The notes under the pieces were generated by a model that saw nothing but the letters and a program-made list of their open reading frames with translations, was not told where the DNA came from and did no database searches. The translations under genes were made by a program, and so were the position numbers. Shown here in pieces: positions 25,194-32,679 of a DNA stretch of 32,937 nt (position 1 is its first letter; every line of letters starts with the position of its first letter). Location: contig CAISJH010000016.1 in NCBI GenBank assembly GCA_903885585.1, forward strand, positions 1 to 32,937, given 5' to 3'. Source of the stretch: an uncultured beta proteobacterium. GTDB taxonomy: Bacteria; Pseudomonadota; Gammaproteobacteria; Burkholderiales; Burkholderiaceae_C.

Positions 25194-26028
25194 GATCGCG
25201 CCGCTGCCGAATGACGAAGAGGGCGGTGACCTGGCCCGGCTCTAACCGATCGTGCTCCACGCTCACGGCCATGACCCCGGGCTTGAACAGGTGCTGTTCA
25301 TGCACCCGAAGCGTCTGCGGGCCAATGTTCGCAAGCCGGTACCGCTCACCGACAAGGCCGTCACCCAGCCATTGGCGCTGCAGCACCAGTCGGGTACCTA
25401 CCCACAGCGGCTGCTCATGACGCACCTCCCGCACCTCGAAGTCGGGCGTCTCCTGGTTGTCTGCCATGACGACGAGCAGGTTCTTCAACTGCCGAACATG
25501 CCTTGGAGAGCGGGGATCTGGGCGGCCATCAGAGGATGGTCCCGGGCCTTGTATAGAGTGCCTGCGAGCACCGGAGGGGCCAGAGGTGCCCGTGGGTCGC
25601 AGCATGATGGTGTCGGCCGGGGTGTCCACCGGCTGCAGCAGCAGGCCCACCGTCAGCGGTTCGCCCCCGACCTCGATGGTTACAAAGAGGTTGATGGGTC
25701 TTGGGTTCTCGGGGGAGGTGGGTCGGATAAAGATCTGACCCTGGTCCTCGTCCTTCTCCATCAGGAACTCCCCACCCTGAGCCGTGACCTTGCGGATACG
25801 ACCACCCTCCACGGCGATGCGGGTCAGCTCCTTGCTTGAGAGGCGCCCGAGCACGGTCTGGCCTTCCGTAGCTTCGAGCACCTGCAGCGCGTGCGCCTCA
25901 GGGCTTGGGGTCAGCATCAGGAACATCAGAGCGACCGGTGTCAGGCTGGTCAGGCGTTGCGCGAGCCGGGCGGGCAGACTTGGCTGCGGGCGCTCCTTCA
26001 GCGGATTCAGAGGATTTGAGGGGGTCAT
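25186..26028 (-). CDS. traK: TraK, VirB9/secretin-like channel component
   Basis: The product is 280 residues from the ATG at 26028, with a signal peptide whose core is LTSLTPVALMFLMLTPSPEAHA. The mature protein begins LQVLEATEGQTVLGRLSSKELTRI, the TraK family opening, followed by GRIRKVTAQGGEFLMEKDED and NLFVTIEVGGEPLTVGLLLQ. The C-terminal part ends with EQHLFKPGVMAVSVEHDRLE-type strands as in VirB9-like proteins. It forms the outer-membrane core ring with TraV and TraB. Its first ~43 codons overlap, in another frame, the end of traE (131 bases), so these bases encode both proteins unless traK begins further in. Confidence 0.93.
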   Translation of the reverse strand: MTPSNPLNPLKERPQPSLPARLAQRLTSLTPVALMFLMLTPSPEAHALQVLEATEGQTVLGRLSSKELTRIAVEGGRIRKVTAQGGEFLMEKDEDQGQIFIRPTSPENPRPINLFVTIEVGGEPLTVGLLLQPVDTPADTIMLRPTGTSGPSGARRHSIQGPGPSSDGRPDPRSPRHVRQLKNLLVVMADNQETPDFEVREVRHEQPLWVGTRLVLQRQWLGDGLVGERYRLANIGPQTLRVHEQHLFKPGVMAVSVEHDRLEPGQVTALFVIRQRRDHE

Positions 26029-26584
26029 GGGGGTCGGTCTCCCGGAAGGACTTCAGCGTGATGCGGCCGTTGGTCCACTGCAGTTCGATGACGTAGCCCT
26101 TCGGGACGTCCGAGACGCGGCGGTCGCTGATGAAGGTGGTGAGTTGCCCGCGCACGCCCACGCGCATCGCGCGGGCGTCCACCGACAGGTCTCGAGCGCT
26201 GAAGACGGTGGAGGCGCCGTCGCGCTTCAGGCGCTCGGCCGCATTGGCAAGCGTCGTCTTGAGTTCACCGTGTACGGCCGGTGCGGCGTAGCCCAGCAGC
26301 ACCCGCGACTGGTGATCCACGCTCTGAGGCGTGACGTTGAGCGTGAGTTGCAGCAGGAAGTACCCCATCTGCTCCAGGTACTCCGGGCTCGCCCGGCCAC
26401 TCTCGATCCAGAAGCTCCTCTGGATCTGCGGCGGCACGACGATCACCCGCTCCCGATCCACGAGGCTCAAGGCCAGGCCCGCGAGCAGCAGGTTGGCGCC
26501 CATGGAGCCCAGCAGCAGAGCTGCGAGCAGCACGGTGGCACGGCGCGCACTTGCAGCGTCAGCCTGGAGGACGGACAGCTTCAT
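25898..26584 (-). CDS. traE: TraE, VirB8-like inner-membrane transfer protein
   Basis: The product is 228 residues; the ATG overlaps the traL stop (ATGA). One N-terminal membrane segment (ATVLLAALLLGSMGANLLLA) is followed by the periplasmic domain typical of TraE: VIVVPPQIQRSFWIESGRAS, YLEQMGYFLLQLTLNVTPQS and a final ISDRRVSDVPKGYVIELQW segment. F TraE is about 188 residues; this one has ~40 extra, Pro/Ala/Ser-rich C-terminal residues encoded inside the start of traK. The tail looks disordered and may have arisen by loss of an earlier stop codon. Confidence 0.94.
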   Translation of the reverse strand: MKLSVLQADAASARRATVLLAALLLGSMGANLLLAGLALSLVDRERVIVVPPQIQRSFWIESGRASPEYLEQMGYFLLQLTLNVTPQSVDHQSRVLLGYAAPAVHGELKTTLANAAERLKRDGASTVFSARDLSVDARAMRVGVRGQLTTFISDRRVSDVPKGYVIELQWTNGRITLKSFRETDPHDPLKSSESAEGAPAAKSARPARATPDQPDTGRSDVPDADPKP

Positions 26585-26871
26585 CCGAACAGCTCCCGCT
26601 CATGCGAGGGCGGCGTGCGCTTCAAGCCACTCAAGCTGCTGGGCAGGTGCCAGTACATGAGGTGCAGCGCAAAGGCAGGGTGACGTCCGGACTTGATGCG
26701 CCCGTAAGCGGAAGCCAGCAGCAGGCCCACGACGCAGCCGGTGACGAAGTAGCCCGCCACCATGCCGGCCAGAGCCGCGCCGAGCACCAGCAGTGAGACG
26801 TCCAGATCCCACCAGAACATGCGCGGCGGATCGTTCAGCCGCCGGGGGATGTCGAGGCTGGCGTCGACCAT
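26581..26871 (-). CDS. traL: TraL, small inner-membrane transfer protein
   Basis: This 96-residue protein begins IPRRLNDPPRMFWWDLDVSL, the standard TraL motif. Two adjacent hydrophobic segments (LLVLGAALAGMVAGYFVTGC and VVGLLLASAYGRIKSG) are followed by HPAFALHLMYWHLPSS and a short basic tail. It corresponds to VirB3-like membrane components located near the TraC ATPase. It lies 42 bases after the pilin gene and overlaps traE by four bases. Confidence 0.95.
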   Translation of the reverse strand: MVDASLDIPRRLNDPPRMFWWDLDVSLLVLGAALAGMVAGYFVTGCVVGLLLASAYGRIKSGRHPAFALHLMYWHLPSSLSGLKRTPPSHERELFG

Positions 26872-26913
26872 GGTGCTGGTGCCGAAGACTTGAACTCTGG
26901 TGGCCGCCCGCCG

Positions 26914-27225
26914 TCAGATGACGGCCGTCATGATCGAGTCGATGATGGTCGGTACGTAGACCATGAATAGCGCGAAGACCACGCCGGCCAGCGCCGGGAT
27001 GGGCGAGGAGCGCGCCACGCCGATGCCCGCGCCCAGGATGAAGGCGGCAATGGCGATCGACTTCCCCAGGAAACCCGTGGCCCAGTCCAGCATGGTCGTG
27101 TACATGCTCTGAAACTCGGTGCCTGTGCCACCAGCCAGTGCAGGGCCGGCGCACGTCAGCAAGAGGGCGGCGGCGATCAGGGATGTTTGGGAAAACCGAG
27201 CAGGGCCGAGTTGATGAATGCGCAT
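26914..27225 (-). CDS. traA: TraA-like conjugative pilin
   Basis: The start is the ATG at 27225 (the frame is open further upstream but that part lies inside the transglycosylase gene); the product is 103 residues. The signal peptide (LIAAALLLTCAGPALA) has an AxA site. The mature ~73 residues begin GGTGTEFQSMYTTMLDW and have two hydrophobic helices: FLGKSIAIAAFILGAGIGVA and, after a short polar RSSPIP turn, ALAGVVFALFMVYVPTIIDS. This is the VirB2/TraA-type pilin layout. Position ahead of traL matches F-like operons. It begins 11 bases after the transglycosylase stop. Confidence 0.9.
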   Translation of the reverse strand: MRIHQLGPARFSQTSLIAAALLLTCAGPALAGGTGTEFQSMYTTMLDWATGFLGKSIAIAAFILGAGIGVARSSPIPALAGVVFALFMVYVPTIIDSIMTAVI

Positions 27226-27236
27226 GGGAGTGGTCC

Positions 27237-27764
27237 TCAGTGCTTGGGGTGGAGGGTTGGGGAGGAGGCGCTGGTGAGGGAGAGTTGCCGCTGGACGCGG
27301 CGCACATAGGCCTGTCGTTTGGACGGCGTCCTGGCGTTGTAGGCACCCACCGCCTCCCAGGAGTAGCCCAGGCGCTGGACGTTGCCCGCCAGGATCCAGG
27401 CCCCCACCTGCAGGCTGGTGCAGGGGTGCAGCAGGTCGTGTTCGCTGATGCCGTGCCTGGCCAGCACGGGCAGCCAGTTCGAGTTGATCTGCATGAGGCC
27501 GATGTCGCGGCTGCCATCCGCATTGCGGCCGATGGCCTGTGGGTTGAGGCCGGACTCGGTGCGGGCGATGGCCAGCAGCAGTTCGGTGCTGAGCCCGTAG
27601 CGGTCGGCGGCTTCCTGCCAGCAGGCCCACGCAGGCCCGCTGATCAGGGTGGCTGACAGGGCTGCTTGCAGCAGAGCCGTTGCGGCCCGTTCGCTGCTCT
27701 GATGTGGGGTGCAAGTGTTGATGGGGCCTCCGCTTCGGTTGGCCGGTGGCTTGTGAAGGCGCAA
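27237..27764 (-). CDS. Lytic transglycosylase (VirB1-like)
   Basis: This 175-residue SLT-domain protein opens the peptidoglycan for the transfer apparatus. The catalytic glutamate is E70 in AIARTESGLNPQAI, followed by the SRDIGLMQINSNWLP block and, near the end, VGAYNARTPSKRQAYV. A hydrophobic stretch ending SGPAWACWQEAADRYG acts as the signal peptide. The start shown is a TTG at 27764; no in-frame ATG precedes the conserved part, so the exact start is uncertain. It is the first gene of the long minus-strand transfer operon, directly beside the divergent regulatory region. Confidence 0.93.
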   Translation of the reverse strand: MRLHKPPANRSGGPINTCTPHQSSERAATALLQAALSATLISGPAWACWQEAADRYGLSTELLLAIARTESGLNPQAIGRNADGSRDIGLMQINSNWLPVLARHGISEHDLLHPCTSLQVGAWILAGNVQRLGYSWEAVGAYNARTPSKRQAYVRRVQRQLSLTSASSPTLHPKH

Positions 27765-27807
27765 CCGGTGAAGGCCATCCTAGGAACGCAAAGCGGGGTG
27801 TGCCGCG

Positions 27808-27836
27808 GAATCAGTACTTTGTTGGTGTACTGATTC
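27808..27836. repeat. Inverted repeat IR1 (operator-like)
   Basis: Arm GAATCAGTAC at 27808-27817 and its perfect reverse complement GTACTGATTC at 27827-27836 are separated by 9 bases. It lies 44 bases upstream of the transglycosylase start, in the expected promoter zone of the minus-strand operon. Confidence 0.85.
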
Positions 27837-27953
27837 GATCGGCCGGAACGGCCCCTCTTGGAGGTCTGAACGGGGTACTCAGGCCAGTGCGGCAAGACCG
27901 TGATTCGCAGCCTCTTTTCCCCTCGTAGGAGGCCCCTGCCGAGCGGGGTCGTG

Positions 27954-27975
27954 AGACACCTTCAAGCAGGTGTCT
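27954..27975. repeat. Hairpin with 8-bp perfect stem in the divergent region
   Basis: AGACACCT at 27954-27961 pairs perfectly with AGGTGTCT at 27968-27975 around the 6-base loop TCAAGC. A few bases later comes GGTCTCTTTT (27981-27990). It is preceded by a weaker CCCC/GGGG dyad at about 27933-27948. The run of T is too far from the stem for a clean terminator, so a relaxase/nic-type hairpin or a regulatory RNA structure are alternatives. Confidence 0.6.
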
Positions 27976-28009
27976 GCGAAGGTCTCTTTTGAGGCTCTCG
28001 GCCGAGTGC

Positions 28010-28037
28010 GAATCAGTACAAAAGAAGTTACTGATTC
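28010..28037. repeat. Inverted repeat IR2 (operator-like)
   Basis: GAATCAGTA at 28010-28018 and TACTGATTC at 28029-28037 are perfect reverse complements, separated by 10 bases, and extend one more pair outward (C28009/G28038). The arms are the same sequence as IR1, about 201 bases away centre to centre. IR2 lies 37 bases upstream of the traI-like ATG, where a repressor would cover the plus-strand promoter. Confidence 0.85.
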
Positions 28038-28074
28038 GGCCAGTGAGGGTCAACGGCCAGCCCAAACTGGGCTG

Positions 28075-29040
28075 ATGACGACCTCAAACCTCATTGAACC
28101 CATCGCCCACGGCCAGCGGACAAGTCATCGCCTCGGCGTCCCCATGCCGCTGTCGTCCTTGATGACCTTGATGCGCATCCGCATGGGATTGCCTGCCGAG
28201 ACCTTCGCCCGCGCCGTCCAACCCCTGATGCAGGGGCTGGAGGCCACGGTGGGAGACCTTGGCGCTGCAAGAGCGGCTGAATTGGCGATCCGGTCTCTGG
28301 ACATCCGGCGCGAGCGCATCCTGCCCCCGCACGCCCCACCCGAAGTGGTGGGCGCTCTGGCGCCAAGGTGGACCTATGCCGTGGTGGTGACGAGCCTGCT
28401 GCGCGGCCTTCGCGATGATGGCCAGGAGGATGCCTGGGGCCTGTTCGAGACCACTGTGCCGCTGGAGGTGCGCAATTGGCTGGAGCAGGATGGTCAGGTC
28501 TGGGATGCTTTTGGTCGCTGCTTTGCGGGCTCCTCGGGGAGCGCCAACCCCATCAGCCAGATCGTGGAGGAGGCAGCAGGTGCCGGCCCGTCTGCTGAAC
28601 GGGTAGTCCATCCAGTGTCTGTAGACCCCATACCCCAGGGACTCGGTGGTGACTTCATGCGCTGGGTGCGTTCGGGACTGAAAGATCGATCGCTGGTCAT
28701 CAACACGCCAGAAGCCCTGGTGCACCGAGTGCCTGAAGGGTTGCTGCTGTTGTCGCCAGGCATCTTCCGTGTGTTTTTACTGAGCCATGCTGAGCAGACC
28801 GGCGGCGCTCGTGAAGTCCCGGAGACGGTGGCCGACCCGCTGAGGCACCTGCAGCGCGAGGTCTTCAAGCTGGGCTGGCATGTGAACAGTGACGGCGGCG
28901 TGACCCTGCACGCCTATGTGTGGCGTGATGGACCGAAGCTCGGCGTCAAGGTGCATGGGGTGCTGATATCGCCAGCGCAGCGCCTCGCCGAACCCCTGCC
29001 GCCCGTCAACGAGGCCTTGGAGAGGCAGACACCCGCATGA
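28075..29040 (+). CDS. Short MobH/TraI_2-like protein with TraI_2_C domain
   Basis: The start is placed at the ATG at 28075, giving 321 residues; an earlier in-frame ATG at 27970 would run through IR2 and is less likely. The last ~120 residues match the TraI_2_C domain of MobH-class relaxases: FMRWVRSGLKDRSLVINTPE, HRVPEGLLLLSPGIFRVF and LQREVFKLGWHVNSDGGVTL. The N-terminal half follows the TraI_2 layout (LPPHAPPEVVGALAPRWTYA, VVVTSLLRGLRDDG), but the HD-type histidines are absent: the usual LLHDLGK is LLRGLRD here. SXT TraI is about 716 residues. It overlaps traD by four bases (ATGA). It may be a catalytically dead partner of a relaxase outside the window, or a divergent relaxase. Confidence 0.8.
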   Translation: MTTSNLIEPIAHGQRTSHRLGVPMPLSSLMTLMRIRMGLPAETFARAVQPLMQGLEATVGDLGAARAAELAIRSLDIRRERILPPHAPPEVVGALAPRWTYAVVVTSLLRGLRDDGQEDAWGLFETTVPLEVRNWLEQDGQVWDAFGRCFAGSSGSANPISQIVEEAAGAGPSAERVVHPVSVDPIPQGLGGDFMRWVRSGLKDRSLVINTPEALVHRVPEGLLLLSPGIFRVFLLSHAEQTGGAREVPETVADPLRHLQREVFKLGWHVNSDGGVTLHAYVWRDGPKLGVKVHGVLISPAQRLAEPLPPVNEALERQTPA

Positions 29041-31097
29041 GCAGCGGGCTCGAAGCTCGCCTGCGGCCAGCGCATGAGGCGGTGGCGGCTGTGACCTCGA
29101 CCGCAGCTGCGGCCATGGCAGTGAGCGTTCCAGACCTGCTGCTCATCTCGCCACCCTGGCATCTGGTGCTCGCGGCAGGTCTCCTCGGTCATGCCGCTTG
29201 GCGCGGTACCAGCGCTCGGGACGTGTTGCGCTACCGACGCAACCTGCGGCGCCTGCGACGCTTCGAGATGTCCTCGCTGCAGATCCCCTGGTCCACGGAC
29301 CGGCTGTACCTGGGCAAGGGCTTTCGGTGGGACCAGCGGCACACGCAGCGCCTGTTCGAGGCGCGCCTTCCGACGAAGCAGGCCCTTTTGTCGCAGGGAT
29401 TGCCCCAGAAAGCCGCTGAATGGGTCGGTCTGTCTGACCCTGCCCCCGTCGGTCTTGGCGGAGACCCGGCCTTGCACGGGGTGGAGCCGGATGAGTCCGA
29501 CATCTGGATGGACCTGTCCGAGCGCGTGGGCCACACCCTGGTGCTGGGCACCACCCGCGTGGGCAAGACGCGTCTGGCCGAACTGCTGATCACACAGGAC
29601 ATCCGCCGTGGCGAGGTGGTGATCGTGTTTGACCCCAAGGGTGATGCTGACCTGCTGCGCCGCATCTACGCCGAGGCCCAGAGGGCAGGGCGGGGCGAAG
29701 CCTTCTTCATGTTCCACCTCGGGCATCCGGAGATCTCCGCCCGATACAACCCGGTGGGCAGCTTCTCACGCATCACCGAGGTGGCCACGCGCATCGCCGG
29801 CCAGTTGCCTTCCGAAGGGCAGTCCGCCGCCTTCAAGGAGTTCGTCTGGCGCTTCGTCAACGTGATGGCCCGGGCGCTGGTGGCGCTCGGCCGCTCGCCC
29901 AACTACGAGGAAATCAACCGCCACGCCTCGGACATCGAGCCACTGTTGGTGGACTACTTCGAGCAATGGCTGGACCGTGAGCCTGCTGCGGAGGGTTGGC
30001 GAGAAGAGTTGCAGCGCCAGCCCATCGACAAGAAGAGCCTGGACAAGGGGCTGCAGTCGCGTGGCGCGCGGGCAGTGAGCTTGGTGGAGTACGCCCGGCG
30101 CCGGCGTCTGTACGACCCCATCGCCCACGCGCTGGCTTCCACCCTGAACTACGAGAAGAGCCACTTCGACAAGCTGGTGGCCTCGCTCCTGCCGCTGATG
30201 GAAAAGCTCACCACCGGCCGCACCGCCTCGCTGCTGTCGCCCGCCAGGAGCGCGCCCGGCGACTGGCGGCCCGTCTTTGACTGGACCACGGTGATCAACG
30301 TGGGCGGCATTGTCTACGTGGGGCTGGACGCGCTGTCTGACTATGAGGTGGCCGCAGCGGTGGGTAACTCGATGTTTGCTGACCTCACCAGCGTGGCCGG
30401 CAGTCTCTACAAGTTCGGGCCGGGCAGGGGGCTGCCGGGCCAAGTCAATTCCCGTCGTATTGCGATCCACGCCGACGAATTCAACGAGTTGATCGGTGAC
30501 GAGTTCATCCCCTTGCTGAACAAGGCGGGTGGGGCGGGCTTTCAGGTGACGGCCTACACACAGACCTGGTCGGATGTGGAAGCCCGCATCGGTTCGCGCC
30601 CCAAAGCCGGACAGATCGCCGGCAACTTCAACACGCTGGTGATGCTCCGGGTCAAGGAAGTGGCCACGGCCGAACTGCTCACCGACCAATTGCCAACGGT
30701 TCAGGTCACGTCCACCGTGGCGTCATCGTCGGTGTCCGACACCAATGACCCGGGCGAGTTCACCGACTTCGCCAGCCGCAACGAGGACCGTATCGCCACC
30801 GAGACGGTTCGGATGCTGGAGCCCACCTATCTGGTGCAACTGCCCAAGGGCCAGGCCTTTGCCCTGCTGCATGGCGGACAGCTTCACAAGATCCGCATGC
30901 CTTTACCCAGCGCGGCGCACGACCCGGTGATGTCGGCCGGGCTGGCCGAGATTGGCGCGGCACTCAAGGCCAGACTGGACGGGCCTTGGTTGTGGCCGGC
31001 CGGAGTGTCCCTGCTTCGGGCGGAGCCCGGTGAGACAGGCGCTGGGGATCTTGCCGAGGGACTGGAGGGGAGGGATGCCCAGCAACGCCAGCTTTGA
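29037..31097 (+). CDS. traD: TraD coupling protein (SXT/TOL family)
   Basis: This 686-residue type IV coupling protein has N-terminal hydrophobic segments (VPDLLLISPPWHLVLAAGLL region), Walker A GTTRVGKT at 171-178 and Walker B VIVFDPKGD with D199. The FNTLVMLRVKE and QLPTVQV segments are typical of the TraD SXT/TOL family. It is an inner-membrane ATPase that delivers the relaxase-DNA complex to the TraC/TraB channel. It is full length for its family. It is coupled by ATGA to the traI-like gene upstream and overlaps the DUF4400 gene downstream by 23 bases. In this element the coupling module is divergent from, rather than within, the pilus operon. Confidence 0.97.
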   Translation: MSSGLEARLRPAHEAVAAVTSTAAAAMAVSVPDLLLISPPWHLVLAAGLLGHAAWRGTSARDVLRYRRNLRRLRRFEMSSLQIPWSTDRLYLGKGFRWDQRHTQRLFEARLPTKQALLSQGLPQKAAEWVGLSDPAPVGLGGDPALHGVEPDESDIWMDLSERVGHTLVLGTTRVGKTRLAELLITQDIRRGEVVIVFDPKGDADLLRRIYAEAQRAGRGEAFFMFHLGHPEISARYNPVGSFSRITEVATRIAGQLPSEGQSAAFKEFVWRFVNVMARALVALGRSPNYEEINRHASDIEPLLVDYFEQWLDREPAAEGWREELQRQPIDKKSLDKGLQSRGARAVSLVEYARRRRLYDPIAHALASTLNYEKSHFDKLVASLLPLMEKLTTGRTASLLSPARSAPGDWRPVFDWTTVINVGGIVYVGLDALSDYEVAAAVGNSMFADLTSVAGSLYKFGPGRGLPGQVNSRRIAIHADEFNELIGDEFIPLLNKAGGAGFQVTAYTQTWSDVEARIGSRPKAGQIAGNFNTLVMLRVKEVATAELLTDQLPTVQVTSTVASSSVSDTNDPGEFTDFASRNEDRIATETVRMLEPTYLVQLPKGQAFALLHGGQLHKIRMPLPSAAHDPVMSAGLAEIGAALKARLDGPWLWPAGVSLLRAEPGETGAGDLAEGLEGRDAQQRQL

Positions 31098-31785
31098 GGA
31101 CAGCGCCGTCTTCCGGGTGCTGCTTAAGCCCTTCAAACTGGCCTTCGCGGCGACGCTTGGACTGGCGGGCTTGCTGCTGGTGGCCTGGACCGTGGACTGG
31201 CTGTACGTGGAGCACGTGTGGCCGGGGCGAGTCGAGGGGCTGCGTGCCTTGCTAACTGAAGAACTGGCAGCGGGCGCACAACTCGCTGCCCGCCAAGGTA
31301 CTTCGGCTTGGCCCGTCTCTGGTTCAGCCAACGGCCTTTACGCCCTGGTCTTCAAAGTCACCGGTCTGCATGACATGGGCCAGCGCTTTGCCGATGGCTC
31401 GCCGCTGTCCATCCCCGACACGGTCTTGCGGCGTACCTGGGTCGCCCGTCAGGAGGAAATTGAAGTTGCCATGCTGGGCACGCAACTCGTGGGCTTGAGA
31501 GCAGGCATCCTGATCCGGTTCCTGCCGCTGCTCATCCTGCTGTACGCCATTGGTGCGACTGACGGGGTGAGCCAGCGTGCTATCCGCCAAGCGCAGGCTG
31601 GCCGGGAGTCAGCGAGTCTCTACCACCGGGCCAAGTACGCGCAGGTGGTTGTCCTGGTCACAAGTGTTGTGGGTGTGCTGGTCTGGCCGGCGCCGGTGTC
31701 TTGGGAGTTTTGTTGGCTTTTGGTTGCTGTCGTGGTCGGCGTGCTGGCGGCAGGGCAGTGGGCCTTCTATAAGAAGCACGTGTGA
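31075..31785 (+). CDS. Integrating-element membrane protein (DUF4400/TIGR03747 type)
   Basis: The ATG at 31075 has an excellent ribosome binding site (GGAGGGGAGGG) and gives 236 residues. There are four membrane segments: one near the start (FAATLGLAGLLLVAWTVDW), one before the middle basic loop (LIRFLPLLILLYAIG), and two near the C-terminus (VVVLVTSVVGVLVWP, CWLLVAVVVGVLAAG). The motif GLHDMGQRFADGSPLSIPDT and the loop DGVSQRAIRQAQAGRESASL are those of the DUF4400 family that follows traD in many integrative conjugative elements. The role is unknown but always linked to TraD. The stop is followed 42 bases later by the stop of the convergent yhaV gene. Confidence 0.92.
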   Translation: MPSNASFEDSAVFRVLLKPFKLAFAATLGLAGLLLVAWTVDWLYVEHVWPGRVEGLRALLTEELAAGAQLAARQGTSAWPVSGSANGLYALVFKVTGLHDMGQRFADGSPLSIPDTVLRRTWVARQEEIEVAMLGTQLVGLRAGILIRFLPLLILLYAIGATDGVSQRAIRQAQAGRESASLYHRAKYAQVVVLVTSVVGVLVWPAPVSWEFCWLLVAVVVGVLAAGQWAFYKKHV

Positions 31786-31827
31786 ACTGGTCGCGACTGC
31801 CAGATTTGCTGTAAACGCGACTTCAGC

Positions 31828-32337
31828 TCAGGTCTGCGTACGCCCGGCAGCGACCTGCTTCGATTTCCGCGCCTCGGCATTGGCCTCGGCCAGCAGCAGG
31901 TCCCAGTCACCCGGAGGGTGGCCGCTTTCCAGCATCTTCCGAAAGACCCGGTAGGCGTCGTCGCTGCTCTCGTAGGCGCGCTTGGTGTCCTCGTCATTGA
32001 CCCACGCAAGCACGATCACCTTGCTCGGCGCGTGGTAGCGGAAGAACAACCGGTACTGCTGGAAGAACTTGGCACGGAACCAGTGCTTGTGATCTTCACC
32101 GAGGGTGTTGCCTTGCCGGTACTCCGGTCGTGCCGGGTCTTGTGGGATCACATCGAACGCCAGCCGATTGATCGCCGCCAGTCGCTTGGTCGCGTTCTTA
32201 CCCGTATACCCGGCTGGGTCCTTATGCCGGAGGGCTTCGACCTGCCGAGCCAGCGCTTCGAGTTGGGCCAGGAATTGCGGGTGAGCGAAGACCGTCCAGC
32301 CGTGAATGACCAGGGGAGCGGGCTTGCCCGCTGTCAT
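31828..32337 (-). CDS. yhaV: YhaV-family RNase toxin
   Basis: This 169-residue protein matches YhaV (E. coli YhaV is 154 residues), a RelE-superfamily ribosome-dependent RNase. The family blocks are all present: VIHGWTVFAHPQFLAQLEAL, KNATKRLAAINRLAFDVIPQ, PEYRQGNTLGEDHKHWFRA, the RelE-like core FQQYRLFFRYHAPSKVIVLA, and WVNDEDTKRAYESSDDAY. Its ATG overlaps the prlF stop (ATGA), so antitoxin is made first, as in the E. coli pair. It should be toxic without PrlF. The last ~15 residues are a basic extension. Within a conjugative element it would act as an addiction module. Confidence 0.96.
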   Translation of the reverse strand: MTAGKPAPLVIHGWTVFAHPQFLAQLEALARQVEALRHKDPAGYTGKNATKRLAAINRLAFDVIPQDPARPEYRQGNTLGEDHKHWFRAKFFQQYRLFFRYHAPSKVIVLAWVNDEDTKRAYESSDDAYRVFRKMLESGHPPGDWDLLLAEANAEARKSKQVAAGRTQT

Positions 32338-32663
32338 TCATCATCCGACGACAGGGCTGCGTCGAGATCGACCTCTACGCCGCTGGTGAGTGCTTGGATG
32401 CGCTGTACCAAAGCCGCATCGATGGCTTTCAAGCGCTCCGGATGGCTGGCCATGTCGCGTGCCAAGAAACCGAGAAATTGGCCGAGTACCGGGTCGTGTT
32501 CCTCCGAGGGTTCGGCTCGCGACAACACGACCTCGCCGCCAGGGCGAATCGTGTAATGGATCTTGTCGCGCTTGCCCAGTTGGAGGGCTCGGCGCACGGT
32601 TTCCGGCACCGTGGTCTGGTATCGGTCGGTCAGCGTGGACTGGACTTCGAGGGTGGCAGCCAT
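32334..32663 (-). CDS. prlF: PrlF-family antitoxin (AbrB/MazE fold)
   Basis: The ATG at 32663 gives 109 residues (E. coli PrlF is 111). The N-terminus is a SpoVT/AbrB swapped-hairpin DNA-binding domain (LTDRYQTTVPETVRRALQLG, then DKIHYTIRPGGEVVLSRAE). The C-terminal helix region, HDPVLGQFLGFLARDMASHP onward, is the PrlF toxin-binding part, and the tail is acidic. It neutralises YhaV and represses its own promoter. The longer reading from 32726 would run across the operator and is rejected. Confidence 0.96.
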   Translation of the reverse strand: MAATLEVQSTLTDRYQTTVPETVRRALQLGKRDKIHYTIRPGGEVVLSRAEPSEEHDPVLGQFLGFLARDMASHPERLKAIDAALVQRIQALTSGVEVDLDAALSSDDE

Positions 32664-32679
32664 GTCGCCTTCAGTTTTG

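Larger units (their letters stand above)
27765..28074. promoter_or_regulatory. Divergent intergenic region with repeated dyads; candidate operator/oriT
   Basis: This 310-base region separates the minus-strand transfer operon from the plus-strand traI-like/traD genes and must contain promoters for both. It has two copies of the same inverted repeat (arms GAATCAGTAC / GTACTGATTC), one near each end, a single half-site TGATTCG at 27901-27907, and a hairpin between them. No gene is credible here. No textbook -35/-10 pair could be picked with confidence. Placement next to the transglycosylase and relaxase-like gene also makes it a candidate for the origin of transfer. Confidence 0.65.

Noticed and set aside
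27644-27895. 83-codon minus-strand ORF over the transglycosylase start
   Set aside because: Different frame from the transglycosylase; contains no lytic transglycosylase sequence and crosses IR1.
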